From JAAZKA01 sp034926225 (GTDB lineage: Bacteria; Bacillota; Clostridia; Oscillospirales; QAMX01), in the NCBI GenBank assembly GCA_034926225.1, contig JAYFRF010000013.1, positions 62,001 to 126,000 on the forward strand: DNA of 64,000 bases. The letters run 5' to 3'. The notes below the pieces were generated by a model. That model made no database searches. It had not been told where the DNA came from and worked only from the letters and a program-made list of their open reading frames with translations. Every line of letters starts with the position of its first letter. Position 1 is the first letter of the stretch. This document shows positions 44,708 to 52,985 of this stretch, piece by piece. A program made the translations under genes and the position numbers.

Positions 44708-45592
44708 TTAGATTTCCGAGAATTCGAGGGTGACTTCCTCGCCGCCGTTTTCGTAGGATTTCTTAATGGCGTTGAGATAGATGACCGGTGCGACAAGGTG
44801 CTCGTAGGAATGGGACATCTTACCGGTACGCAGCATATCGACGAAGATCTCGCACTCATGCTGGTAGCACATTGAGATATCGAGGTCGCGGGAGTAGGTC
44901 TTGCCTTTGCCGTAGATCGACGCGGTATAGGAGTAGTTGCCGTCGATGAAGTGGTTAGAGACATCAAAGCCGTCGTAGTGGGCAATTGCGGTGACGTTGT
45001 TGCCGTTACGGAAGGCGCGGATGGACTTCGGATTATAGCCGAAGATCGTCATGCTGATTTCAGCAAGATGGGAAGAATAGAAATAGAAGCCACCGTAGGG
45101 ATTATCCATGTTGAGGGGCGCCGCACATGAGCCGCCGTAGACCGCTTCAAGACCGTTCTTGCGGAAGAAGGCCATCATCCGCACATCATAGCAGAGCTTA
45201 GTGGAGGAGCCGCCGACAAGAGGGACGTTCTTTTCCTTGGCAAGCTTCGCTAGTTTCACCGCTTCGCATCCGCAATTGGCGAAAGGCTTGTCGATGAAAG
45301 CCGGGATACCGGCTTCAATAAAGGGGCGGGCGAACTCAGGATGGAATTGTCCATTGCGCGCGGTGACCATGACGGCGTCGACCTTGCCAAGCATATCCTC
45401 GGGCTTGTCGGCAATAAAATCCAAGCCGCAGTTCTCTTTCAGTTTTTCGTTTTCCTCCGGATAGTGGCCAAAACAGCCGACAACGCGCATATCCGGGTAC
45501 TTCGTCTCACTTTTCGGGTCAAGACCGTTAAAAATACGGGAAAAAGCGGTGGCATGGGAGTTTTCGGAGCCTAAGATACCGATTCTGAACAT
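44708..45592 (-). CDS. Gfo/Idh/MocA family oxidoreductase, second copy
   Basis: 294 residues, shorter than usual, with GILGSENSHATAFS as the Rossmann start (GxxGxxxS variant), VDAVMVTARNGQFHPE, and IDKPFANCG at the EKP position. The C-terminal catalytic domain is small. Likely a sugar-related dehydrogenase. It follows the aminotransferase gene by 14 bases in the same operon; the pair suggests amino-sugar modification. Confidence 0.88.
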   Translation of the reverse strand: MFRIGILGSENSHATAFSRIFNGLDPKSETKYPDMRVVGCFGHYPEENEKLKENCGLDFIADKPEDMLGKVDAVMVTARNGQFHPEFARPFIEAGIPAFIDKPFANCGCEAVKLAKLAKEKNVPLVGGSSTKLCYDVRMMAFFRKNGLEAVYGGSCAAPLNMDNPYGGFYFYSSHLAEISMTIFGYNPKSIRAFRNGNNVTAIAHYDGFDVSNHFIDGNYSYTASIYGKGKTYSRDLDISMCYQHECEIFVDMLRTGKMSHSYEHLVAPVIYLNAIKKSYENGGEEVTLEFSEI

Positions 45593-45606
45593 GATACTGC
45601 ACTCCT

Positions 45607-46776
45607 TTATAAAGATTTTAGTATAACGCTGATTTTATCGGCAATCACGCTCTCGTCCCAGTCGCAGTGCAGCGGTAGATAGACGCTGCGCGACAGGAGA
45701 TCGAGCGTGCGGGGACACATGTCCAAAGCATAATCCGTTTGAAGCCCAAGATTTTGCGAAAGAAGATAGGGATTTTGAAAACTCGTTCCCGCGCCCTGTT
45801 TCCCGAGGATCGCATCCCAGTGCGTGTAGACGTGACGCTCCGTGTCGATCGGACGGTTGCCGCCGACAGCCTCCGCAAATGCTTTTGCGGTATCGGCATC
45901 GGCAAAGCGAAAACCGAGCGTGGTGCCGCAGTCGCCGGAGAGATCGTGCGACGGGAGAAAGGAAGCCTTCCGGATAAAACGGTCATCGGCGGACAGACGC
46001 TCCATCATCGTGCGTTTGACGCAGCGGAGGTCTCGGAGTATGCCGTCAAGCCTTCCCAGCTGCACCCGCATGATCGCGCCGGTGATCTCCGACGCGCGGA
46101 GGTTTGAGCCCGCGAACGGAATGGTGCCCGCGACGGTATCGCGCGACCAGAATGCCGCGCCGCAGTCGTGATAGAGCACTGCACGGCGGTAGTAATCCTC
46201 GTTGCTTGTGACAAACGCGCCGCCCTCACCTGCCGTGATGATCTTAAAGGCGTTGAACGAAAACGCGCCCGCGTCCCCGATTGCGCCGAGAGCCTTTCCA
46301 CGGAAGCTGCCGCCCGCCGCCTGACAGGCGTCCTCGACGACGCGCAGCTCATGCGTCTGCACGATATCCATCAGAGCCGCCATGTCGCAGGGAAAGCCCT
46401 GAATATGAACCGGCAAAAGCGCGCGGGTGTGCGGGGAAAGCTTGCGGCGTACGTCCGCGGGGTCGAGCGTCAGGGTCTCGTCCACTTCGGCAATGACGGG
46501 TACCGCGCCGGTCATCAGGACGGCGATGGGGGTGGCGATGAAGGTGTAGGCGGGGACGATGACCTCGTCGCCGGGACCGATGCCGATGGCGACGAGAGCC
46601 GCTGCCAACGCGCCGGTGCCGCCGGAGAGGAGCAATGTATGGGAAACGCCAAGACGCTCCGAAAATTCGCGTTCAAAGCTTTCCACCTCGTGGCGAACAG
46701 AGCCGACACGGAACAGACTGCCGCTTTCAATCACGCGCGATGCGGCTTCTGCTTCTTCTTTACCGATGCGATACAT
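45607..46776 (-). CDS. DegT/DnrJ/EryC1/StrS aminotransferase
   Basis: 389 residues. PLP-dependent fold with SGGTGALAAALVA, PAYTFIATPIAV, VEDACQAAGGSF and the Lys-containing FSFNAFKIITAGEGGAFV block (Schiff-base Lys). Members transaminate keto-sugar nucleotides or act on related sugars. Operon partners are an oxidoreductase and a GNAT acetyltransferase, consistent with making or converting an amino sugar, here inferred only. Confidence 0.93.
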   Translation of the reverse strand: MYRIGKEEAEAASRVIESGSLFRVGSVRHEVESFEREFSERLGVSHTLLLSGGTGALAAALVAIGIGPGDEVIVPAYTFIATPIAVLMTGAVPVIAEVDETLTLDPADVRRKLSPHTRALLPVHIQGFPCDMAALMDIVQTHELRVVEDACQAAGGSFRGKALGAIGDAGAFSFNAFKIITAGEGGAFVTSNEDYYRRAVLYHDCGAAFWSRDTVAGTIPFAGSNLRASEITGAIMRVQLGRLDGILRDLRCVKRTMMERLSADDRFIRKASFLPSHDLSGDCGTTLGFRFADADTAKAFAEAVGGNRPIDTERHVYTHWDAILGKQGAGTSFQNPYLLSQNLGLQTDYALDMCPRTLDLLSRSVYLPLHCDWDESVIADKISVILKSL

Positions 46777-46881
46777 GGATATTCATAGATCCTTTCTGCC
46801 GATATTGTCAGTTTAGCATTGCGGTTACCCAAAGTCAATCCGGAAACGATGAAAAAGTAAGCCAATCCGTCTTTTTATGCT

Positions 46882-48825
46882 CTATTTGCGGATCGTCAGC
46901 ACAGCCGCGCGGTCGGGTGCCAGCGTCAGCGAAAACCCATCCGCCACAGCGCGTGGGACGGCGTCGCTGGTACTGTCCGTACGCAGACTGCCAAGCACCT
47001 CGCCGAGTCTCCAGAGGCCCGAAAGCTTCACCGTCGTCTTCCGGCTTGCCGCCGTTGCGTTGACAAACGTCAACACACGCGTGTTTTCGTCCTGCGGATG
47101 CTCCGTCATCGTGATGAGGTTGTCCGACGATTGCGCAATACGGCTCGGGCTGCGCAGATCCGCCATACGGTAGAGTTTAGCCACCGCCGTTGTCTCCAAT
47201 ACATTTGGCGCCATCGCGGCATATCTTTCAACCGGTACCGTAAGCAGCACAACGCGTCCCTTCCCGTAGCTGTTTTCCACCATGACGGGATGATTCCCTT
47301 CCGTCGCGAGAACCTTTGCCGAAATTGGCTCCAATACCAGACGGAACGGGGCTGTCACCGTCAGACGGTCACGCTGGTCGGGGAAGGAGACCGGTATCGC
47401 GCCATCCGTGCGGGAGCGTGTATGCACACGCACGCCGCATATTTCCGTAAACGGCGAAAGCATCGCCGTGTCGAGTGTCATAAACAGCGTCGCGCCTGCA
47501 AGAACCCGGTCGAACAGCGCGTACCACGCCTGCCGCGTCATCGCTGAGCCGCCGGCAAGAGAAGGGACAATGTACGCCGACGCTTCCGGCAGCGGCCGGG
47601 AGCCGTCGGCATATTCGATGTCAAGTCCCGCCTGCTTTGCCAGCAAAAACGCACCGTAAGCCGCGCCCCATGCGTCATACCCCGCCGTTGTGACGCAAAC
47701 AGCATCCGTAATACGGGGCGCAAGCGCGCCGATATGCCAGACATTCCTCGAAAACGCCGCGAGTGTCTGTGCTACCGGCTTCGGCGTGCCGTCCAGGCGG
47801 AACAGCCCCAGCTCGCGTTCGACCGCGTCCCAGTCATACGGCGCATGCGTCAGATGCGACTGCTCGGCGGCGCACCACCATAGAAGTCCGTGGCAGTTAT
47901 GCGCCCAAAGCTGATAGAGCACGGTGTGGATGTAGTCCGCGGCCACCTGCTCGTCACAGAGCATGGGCCCGAGCGTACCGACTTCCTCGGCAAAGCAGGG
48001 ACGCTTGCCAAGTCCCCGATACCATAGGCTTTCCGCTACCGCGTGAAGCGAGGACTTAAAGCCCCCCAGCGGATCGGTATCGCAATAGGGCGTAAAGGCG
48101 GGGTAGGGATGCGTCGTCAGAATATCGACGGCTTCCCCATGCGCGTCGGGGCGCCACATGCCGCCCGGGTTTAACCCGTGCATACCGGACACGATCGGAC
48201 GCAGCCCGGAGGATGTTCCCTCGGGATCGGCGACCCGGATGGCGTCGGCAATCGTGGTCGTCCAAAGCTCGGCTTCCTCGGGGCGTGCAATCTTGCCCAT
48301 GCAGTTGCACTCATTGCCGAGGTCCCACGCCGCGATCGCCGGGTGGTTTTTAAAACGGGAAACCATCAGCTTGACAAATTTTAGTTCCCAGGTTAGGGCC
48401 ATAGGGTCGGTCAGGACATTCTTCCCTTCAAGCGCCGGGGGTACATATAAGCGCCCGCTCATCCAGCCCGTCAAAAGACCGACGATGAGCCGCAGCCCAT
48501 GCGCGTCGGCAAGGTCGCAAAACCGCCCGAACCGCTCCAGCATGATTTCATCCACACCCGCATGTCCGGCTTCGGTATCCGGCAGAGGGTCTTCACCCAA
48601 GCGTACCTCACGCGGCTCGCCGGAACCTCCATACAGCAGCTTAATCGGCTGGAAGTCCGGCCAGAGCGGGAAAATGCGCAGTACGGTCAGCTTCTGCGCG
48701 GCGATCCGGGCAAAATCAGAGGCGATGACCTCCTCGTCCCAGATATGCCACATATTCGTACCAGCATGGGATGCCCAGTAGTTGCAGCCGACGAAAAACG
48801 GTTCGGAAAACAGGGAAGCTTTCAT
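46882..48825 (-). CDS. GH5-like glycoside hydrolase (beta-mannanase/beta-galactosidase-like)
   Basis: 647 residues. A TIM barrel with VGCNYW, FARIAAQKLTVLRIFPLWPDF, the acid/base AAWDLGNECN and a nucleophile-like FAEEVGTLG. The C-terminal part is a flavodoxin-like fold (VTTAGYDAWGAAYGAFLLAKQAG) and a small beta domain, as in related clan-A enzymes with a glutamine-amidotransferase-like domain. No signal peptide. ATG 48825 follows AAGGAGGGG. Confidence 0.82.
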   Translation of the reverse strand: MKASLFSEPFFVGCNYWASHAGTNMWHIWDEEVIASDFARIAAQKLTVLRIFPLWPDFQPIKLLYGGSGEPREVRLGEDPLPDTEAGHAGVDEIMLERFGRFCDLADAHGLRLIVGLLTGWMSGRLYVPPALEGKNVLTDPMALTWELKFVKLMVSRFKNHPAIAAWDLGNECNCMGKIARPEEAELWTTTIADAIRVADPEGTSSGLRPIVSGMHGLNPGGMWRPDAHGEAVDILTTHPYPAFTPYCDTDPLGGFKSSLHAVAESLWYRGLGKRPCFAEEVGTLGPMLCDEQVAADYIHTVLYQLWAHNCHGLLWWCAAEQSHLTHAPYDWDAVERELGLFRLDGTPKPVAQTLAAFSRNVWHIGALAPRITDAVCVTTAGYDAWGAAYGAFLLAKQAGLDIEYADGSRPLPEASAYIVPSLAGGSAMTRQAWYALFDRVLAGATLFMTLDTAMLSPFTEICGVRVHTRSRTDGAIPVSFPDQRDRLTVTAPFRLVLEPISAKVLATEGNHPVMVENSYGKGRVVLLTVPVERYAAMAPNVLETTAVAKLYRMADLRSPSRIAQSSDNLITMTEHPQDENTRVLTFVNATAASRKTTVKLSGLWRLGEVLGSLRTDSTSDAVPRAVADGFSLTLAPDRAAVLTIRK

Positions 48826-48839
48826 AGGATAACCCCTCC

Positions 48840-49673
48840 TTACTCCGCGAGTGCGTATTGTTCAATCGCTACGGCAACGCCGTCTTCCTCATTCGAAAGG
48901 GTTTCCATATCGGCGCAGGCCTTTAATTCAGCACAGGCATTTGCCATTGCGACGCCGATTCCCGCCGCGCGGATCATATCGCAGTCGTTTCGTCCGTCGC
49001 CGAACGCCATGATCTGTTCCCGCGCGATGCCAAAGGCTTCCCCGAAGCGCAGCAGCGATGCACCCTTATTCGCGGTCACGTTATTCAGCTCCAGATTATT
49101 TTCAAGCGCATCGGTCACCTTCAGGAACGGAAATACCTCCAGAAGCTTTTCAAGCTCCGGCTTAAAGGAGACGTCGCTTAAGAAAAGCACAATCTTTTCC
49201 ACCGGCCGCCCGCGAGAAATAACGAAATCACGCATATTTTCTACCGGAATTCGCGTTTTCAGGACATATTCGATCATCCCTTCGGCAAAGAAGAAATGCC
49301 GGATGTTATCGAGGTTTCGCTGCTCGGAATACCCGTTGCCGTCTGTATAGACATCCACCATCAGGTCGTAGTCAGCCGCAAAGTCGATCACACGAAGCGT
49401 ATTCTCAACGCTCAAAAGATCCTCAAAAATCGCCTTTTTCTCTTGAAAATCATACACCAGTGCCCCGTTTGACGTCAGCGCATACCGGAATCCGGGCATT
49501 TCGGCGGCCACATACGGAAACCCCGTAGCGGGCCGCCCCGTAGCCGGCATGACGATGATGCCACGCTCGGCACAGGCCGCGAGCGCTGCCTTCGTCCGCG
49601 CCGAAATCTCTTTTTTGCGATTCAACAGCGTCCCATCTAAATCAACCGCGATCAGCCGGATTTTATTCTCCAT
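48840..49673 (-). CDS. Cof-type HAD-IIB phosphatase
   Basis: About 277 residues from ATG 49673 (AAAGGGG upstream). Motif I VDLDGTLLNRKKEIS, motif II VMPATGRP, motif III region with Lys (NKGASLLRFGEAFGI) and motif IV MAFGDGRNDCDMIRAAG. Cytosolic sugar-phosphate or nucleotide-like phosphatase; substrate unknown. Confidence 0.94.
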   Translation of the reverse strand: MENKIRLIAVDLDGTLLNRKKEISARTKAALAACAERGIIVMPATGRPATGFPYVAAEMPGFRYALTSNGALVYDFQEKKAIFEDLLSVENTLRVIDFAADYDLMVDVYTDGNGYSEQRNLDNIRHFFFAEGMIEYVLKTRIPVENMRDFVISRGRPVEKIVLFLSDVSFKPELEKLLEVFPFLKVTDALENNLELNNVTANKGASLLRFGEAFGIAREQIMAFGDGRNDCDMIRAAGIGVAMANACAELKACADMETLSNEEDGVAVAIEQYALAE

Positions 49674-49823
49674 GTAAGTGACCCCTTTTTCGTTATTTCC
49701 CAAGCATTATACCATAATAGGAAAGCGACAGTCAAGCCGATTCCCGGGAATTCTTGGGGTTATCCCGTCGAGATAGGGATTTTCATTATGGACATACACA
49801 TTGTTCCTCCCCCAAAAACAAAA

Positions 49824-50015
49824 CAGTGCATGGCATCCTGTTTGGGATGCCATGCACTGACAGCTGATCTCCCGTCTAAGCGCCGCGAAGTCGGCGTCGT
49901 CTTCGGATGGGTTTTTAGGGGAACAAAGTTCCCCTAAACGCACTTTCTTTTGGTATTTCTTTCTTGCGGGAGAAAGAAATACCCGCGGGGGTCCGGGGGA
50001 CGAGGAGTCCCCCGG
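49824..50015. repeat. Array of four perfect hairpins
   Basis: Four perfect palindromes in 192 bases: 15 bp at 49824-49859, 9 bp at 49915-49937 (TTAGGGGAA / TTCCCCTAA), 13 bp at 49952-49983 and 9 bp at 49993-50015. No gene is convincing in this gap. Similar hairpin-rich intergenic repeats are common in Faecalibacterium and relatives. It separates the HAD gene from the alcohol dehydrogenase gene. Confidence 0.75.
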
Positions 50016-50065
50016 AAAGTATGAGACAGCGAAAGGTATAAACATAAAAGGGAAAGAAGATGCCT

Positions 50066-51244
50066 TTAGAAGTTCACCGAAGTCCCATAGTAGATGCAGG
50101 TGAAGAGCTTTTCCATCTCCGAAGGAGTGATGCTGCGGGGATTTGATCCGGTACAGGTGTCGCCGACGGCCAGCTCGGAGATCTTCGCGAGTTTTGATTT
50201 GAATTCGTCTTCGGGGATACCGAACTCGGAGAGGGTGGCGGGGATACCGAGAAGCTTATTGAAGGAACGAATCTTGTCGCAGAGGGCATCCGTCAGCGCG
50301 TTGTCATCGGCACCGGAAAGACCGGACGCGCGGGCAATGTCTGCGTAACGGGCGAGTGCGGCGGCGTCTTTTTTGTTGTATTGGATGACGTAAGGCAGAT
50401 AAATCGCATTCGCGCAACCATGCGGAATGTGGCCGCCGGCAAACGCGGCGCCTGTCTTGTGCGCCATCGAATGGACAATGCCGAGCAGCGCGTTCGAGAA
50501 TGCCATGCCGGCCAGACACTGCGCATAGTGCATCTGCTCACGGGCAGCAGTATCGCCCGCAAAGGACGCCGGGAGATACTCGAAGACCATTTGAATAGCT
50601 TTAAGCGCAAGCGGATCCGTGAAGGGTGAATGGAGAGTGGAAACATACGCCTCAATCGCATGCGTTAAGGCATCCATACCGGTGTGCGCGGTCAGCTTTG
50701 CGGGCATCGTCTCGGCAAGATCCGGATCGACAATCGCGATGTCGGGGGTGATATTAAAGTCAGCCAGCGGATACTTCACGCCGGTCTGATAGTTTGTGAT
50801 GACGGAGAACGCGGTAACCTCGGTCGCGGTGCCGGAGGTTGACGGAATTGCGAGGAAGTGCGCTTTTGTGCGCAGCATCGGGAAGGAGAACGGGGTGATC
50901 AGCTGCTCGAACGTTACGTCCGGATACTCGTAAAACGCCCACATCGCCTTCGCGGCATCAATCGGGGAACCGCCGCCCATCGAGATAATCCAATCCGGCT
51001 CCCAAGCCCGCATCGCTTCCGCGCCGCGCATGACCGTTTCAACGCTGGGGTCAGGCTCGACATTTTCAAAAAGCTGGACTTCGAGACCCGCTTCTTTTAA
51101 ATAACCGACAGCGCGATCGAGGAAGCCGAAACGCTTCATCGAACCGCCGCCGACGACGACGATAGCACGCCGGCCTTTGATGGTCTTTAAGGTTTCCAAA
51201 GTGCCGCGGCCATAATAGATATCTCTCGGTAAAGTAAATCTCAT
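50066..51244 (-). CDS. Iron-containing alcohol dehydrogenase
   Basis: 392 residues from ATG 51244 (GAGGAGG upstream; an upstream in-frame start is not needed). NAD-binding GGGSMKRFGF and GGGSPIDAAKAMW, then metal-ligand segments THAIEAYVS, HSMAHKTGAAF and HGCANAIYLPYVI. Probably reduces aldehydes to alcohols in fermentation. Promoter at 51316-51344. Confidence 0.94.
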   Translation of the reverse strand: MRFTLPRDIYYGRGTLETLKTIKGRRAIVVVGGGSMKRFGFLDRAVGYLKEAGLEVQLFENVEPDPSVETVMRGAEAMRAWEPDWIISMGGGSPIDAAKAMWAFYEYPDVTFEQLITPFSFPMLRTKAHFLAIPSTSGTATEVTAFSVITNYQTGVKYPLADFNITPDIAIVDPDLAETMPAKLTAHTGMDALTHAIEAYVSTLHSPFTDPLALKAIQMVFEYLPASFAGDTAAREQMHYAQCLAGMAFSNALLGIVHSMAHKTGAAFAGGHIPHGCANAIYLPYVIQYNKKDAAALARYADIARASGLSGADDNALTDALCDKIRSFNKLLGIPATLSEFGIPEDEFKSKLAKISELAVGDTCTGSNPRSITPSEMEKLFTCIYYGTSVNF

Positions 51245-51552
51245 GGAATGAACCTCCTCATAAGTGAACCCGCCGCAAACAAAGGTATCGGAAGGGTTAT
51301 TTTTTTGACAGCTAAAGTATACCACAGTCAAGCGGGAAAGGCAATTCCATATAAAGCATATCGATATACATATATCGATATGGGAAGGAGTAATAATTCC
51401 AACTCTTTATCTTCGCCTTTTTCCGTCATATTATGCCTACGTCATGTTTTGTTTTGATTTTTGTTATAAATCTTTCAAATTTATTTTTAGGTTCGCTTTA
51501 GGATGTCATGGTATCATGATACCAGAAATACGGGAGGTGAATTGAAGATACC
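51245..51552. other. Divergent intergenic region with promoter and palindrome
   Basis: Minus-strand promoter TTGCCT (51339-51344), 17-bp spacer, TATACT (51316-51321) for the alcohol dehydrogenase. Just upstream a perfect 11-bp-arm palindrome CATATCGATAT-acat-ATATCGATATG at 51357-51382 could be an operator. No other gene seen. Confidence 0.6.
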
Positions 51553-52320
51553 ATGAAGGATGAGATTTGTTTTTTCAAACGATATGAGTATAAATACCTT
51601 GTTTCAGCCGAAGAAAGAGCGTTTGTTGAGGACGCTATGCGCACGTATATGACGTCGGATTGCCACGGGGAAAGCACTGTACGCAACGTCTACTACGATA
51701 CCCCGGACGCGAGGCTCGTGCGGCGGTCGCTGGAAAAGCCGGTGTATAAGGAAAAGCTCCGGGTGCGCTGCTACCGCACTGTAAGCGCGGAGGACGACGT
51801 CTTTGTCGAGCTGAAAAAGAAATATCGCGGCGTCGTCTATAAACGGCGCATCATCCTGCCGGAAAGTACAGCGGAAAGCTATCTTATCGCAAGGCAGCCG
51901 CTTGTCAATCCCAGTCAGATCAGCCGCGAGATCGACGCGCTCTTCGATTTTTACCCCGGACTCGCCCCGGCAATGTACCTTTGCTATGATCGGTCGGCAT
52001 ACTTTTCGTCAGACGACCCGGGTTTCCGCGTGACCTTCGACCGCAATATCCGCTGGCGGCAGGATGGCATGACCCTGACCGCTGAACCGGATGGGAAACC
52101 GCTTCTCGACGGCGGGCAGTCGCTGATGGAGATCAAGAGCGCAGGCTCGATCCCGCTTTGGATGACGCATACTTTGACCGAGGCCCGTATCTTCCGCACA
52201 TCGTTTTCCAAATACGGCATCGCCTATACCACCACCCTGCAGAATGAAATAACGCAAAGGAGTAAAGTCCCATGCCTGAATCCCTATTCGCAAGTATTTT
52301 ATCAACGGCAACCGGCTTGA
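51553..52320 (+). CDS. VTC-domain protein (polyphosphate polymerase-like)
   Basis: 255 residues: FKRYEYKYLVS, RNVYYDTPDARLV, KEKLRVRCY, FVELKKKYRGVVYKRRI and ALFDFYPGLAPAMYLCYDRSAY are the basic and acidic tunnel residues of VTC/CYTH-type proteins. Yeast relatives make polyphosphate; bacterial members occur beside DUF4956 and CotH/Cthe_2159 proteins and may serve cell-surface or spore-coat phosphorylation. Overlaps the DUF4956 gene by 49 bases, so translation is coupled. Confidence 0.9.
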   Translation: MKDEICFFKRYEYKYLVSAEERAFVEDAMRTYMTSDCHGESTVRNVYYDTPDARLVRRSLEKPVYKEKLRVRCYRTVSAEDDVFVELKKKYRGVVYKRRIILPESTAESYLIARQPLVNPSQISREIDALFDFYPGLAPAMYLCYDRSAYFSSDDPGFRVTFDRNIRWRQDGMTLTAEPDGKPLLDGGQSLMEIKSAGSIPLWMTHTLTEARIFRTSFSKYGIAYTTTLQNEITQRSKVPCLNPYSQVFYQRQPA

Positions 52321-52958
52321 CCTTTACAAGCTACGCTTTTTGCATGCTCACTGCCCTTGCATCCGGTGCGCTCATCGCTTTCGTCTACCGCTACCGAACC
52401 ACCTGCACCAAAAGCTTTCTCATCACGCTGGCAATGCTTCCGGCGATCGTCGGCGCGGTCATCCTGATGGTCAACGGCAACCTTGGCGCGGGCGTCGCGG
52501 TCGCGGGTACGTTCAGCCTCGTCCGCTTCCGTTCGGTACCCGGCACCGCGCGGGAGATCGGCGCGATCTTCCTCGCGATGGCGGCAGGGCTTGCGGTCGG
52601 CATGGGCTATCTGGGCTTTGCGATCCTTTTTACGCTGCTATTATGCGTGATTTATCTCGTTTATACGCATATCGGCTTCCGTGAAGATAAAAACGCCGCT
52701 TTCCACAAGATCCTGCGTATAACCATCCCGGAGGATCTCGACTACACGGGCGTTTTTGACGATATTTTCACCGAATTCACTTCCGCATGTGAGCTAACCG
52801 CCGTCAAGACCACCAATATGGGCAGCTTATTCAAGCTGACGTATCAGATTACCCTTCGCGATCCGAAGCGTGAAAAGGATATGATCGATAAGCTTCGCTG
52901 CCGTAACGGAAACCTTGAGATCAGTTCGTCCCGCGAAGTCACGGAAAGCGAACTGTAA
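52272..52958 (+). CDS. DUF4956 membrane protein
   Basis: 228 residues with four or more N-terminal membrane helices (FTSYAFCMLTALASGALIAFVY, SFLITLAMLPAIVGAVILMV, AIFLAMAAGLAVGMGY) around the conserved GTFSLVRFRSVPGTAREIGA block and a cytosolic ferredoxin-like C-terminus. Function unknown. Always near VTC-domain genes, as here. Confidence 0.92.
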   Translation: MPESLFASILSTATGLTFTSYAFCMLTALASGALIAFVYRYRTTCTKSFLITLAMLPAIVGAVILMVNGNLGAGVAVAGTFSLVRFRSVPGTAREIGAIFLAMAAGLAVGMGYLGFAILFTLLLCVIYLVYTHIGFREDKNAAFHKILRITIPEDLDYTGVFDDIFTEFTSACELTAVKTTNMGSLFKLTYQITLRDPKREKDMIDKLRCRNGNLEISSSREVTESEL

Positions 52959-52985
52959 TGCATTATAAGAAAGGGGCGTCCTTTT

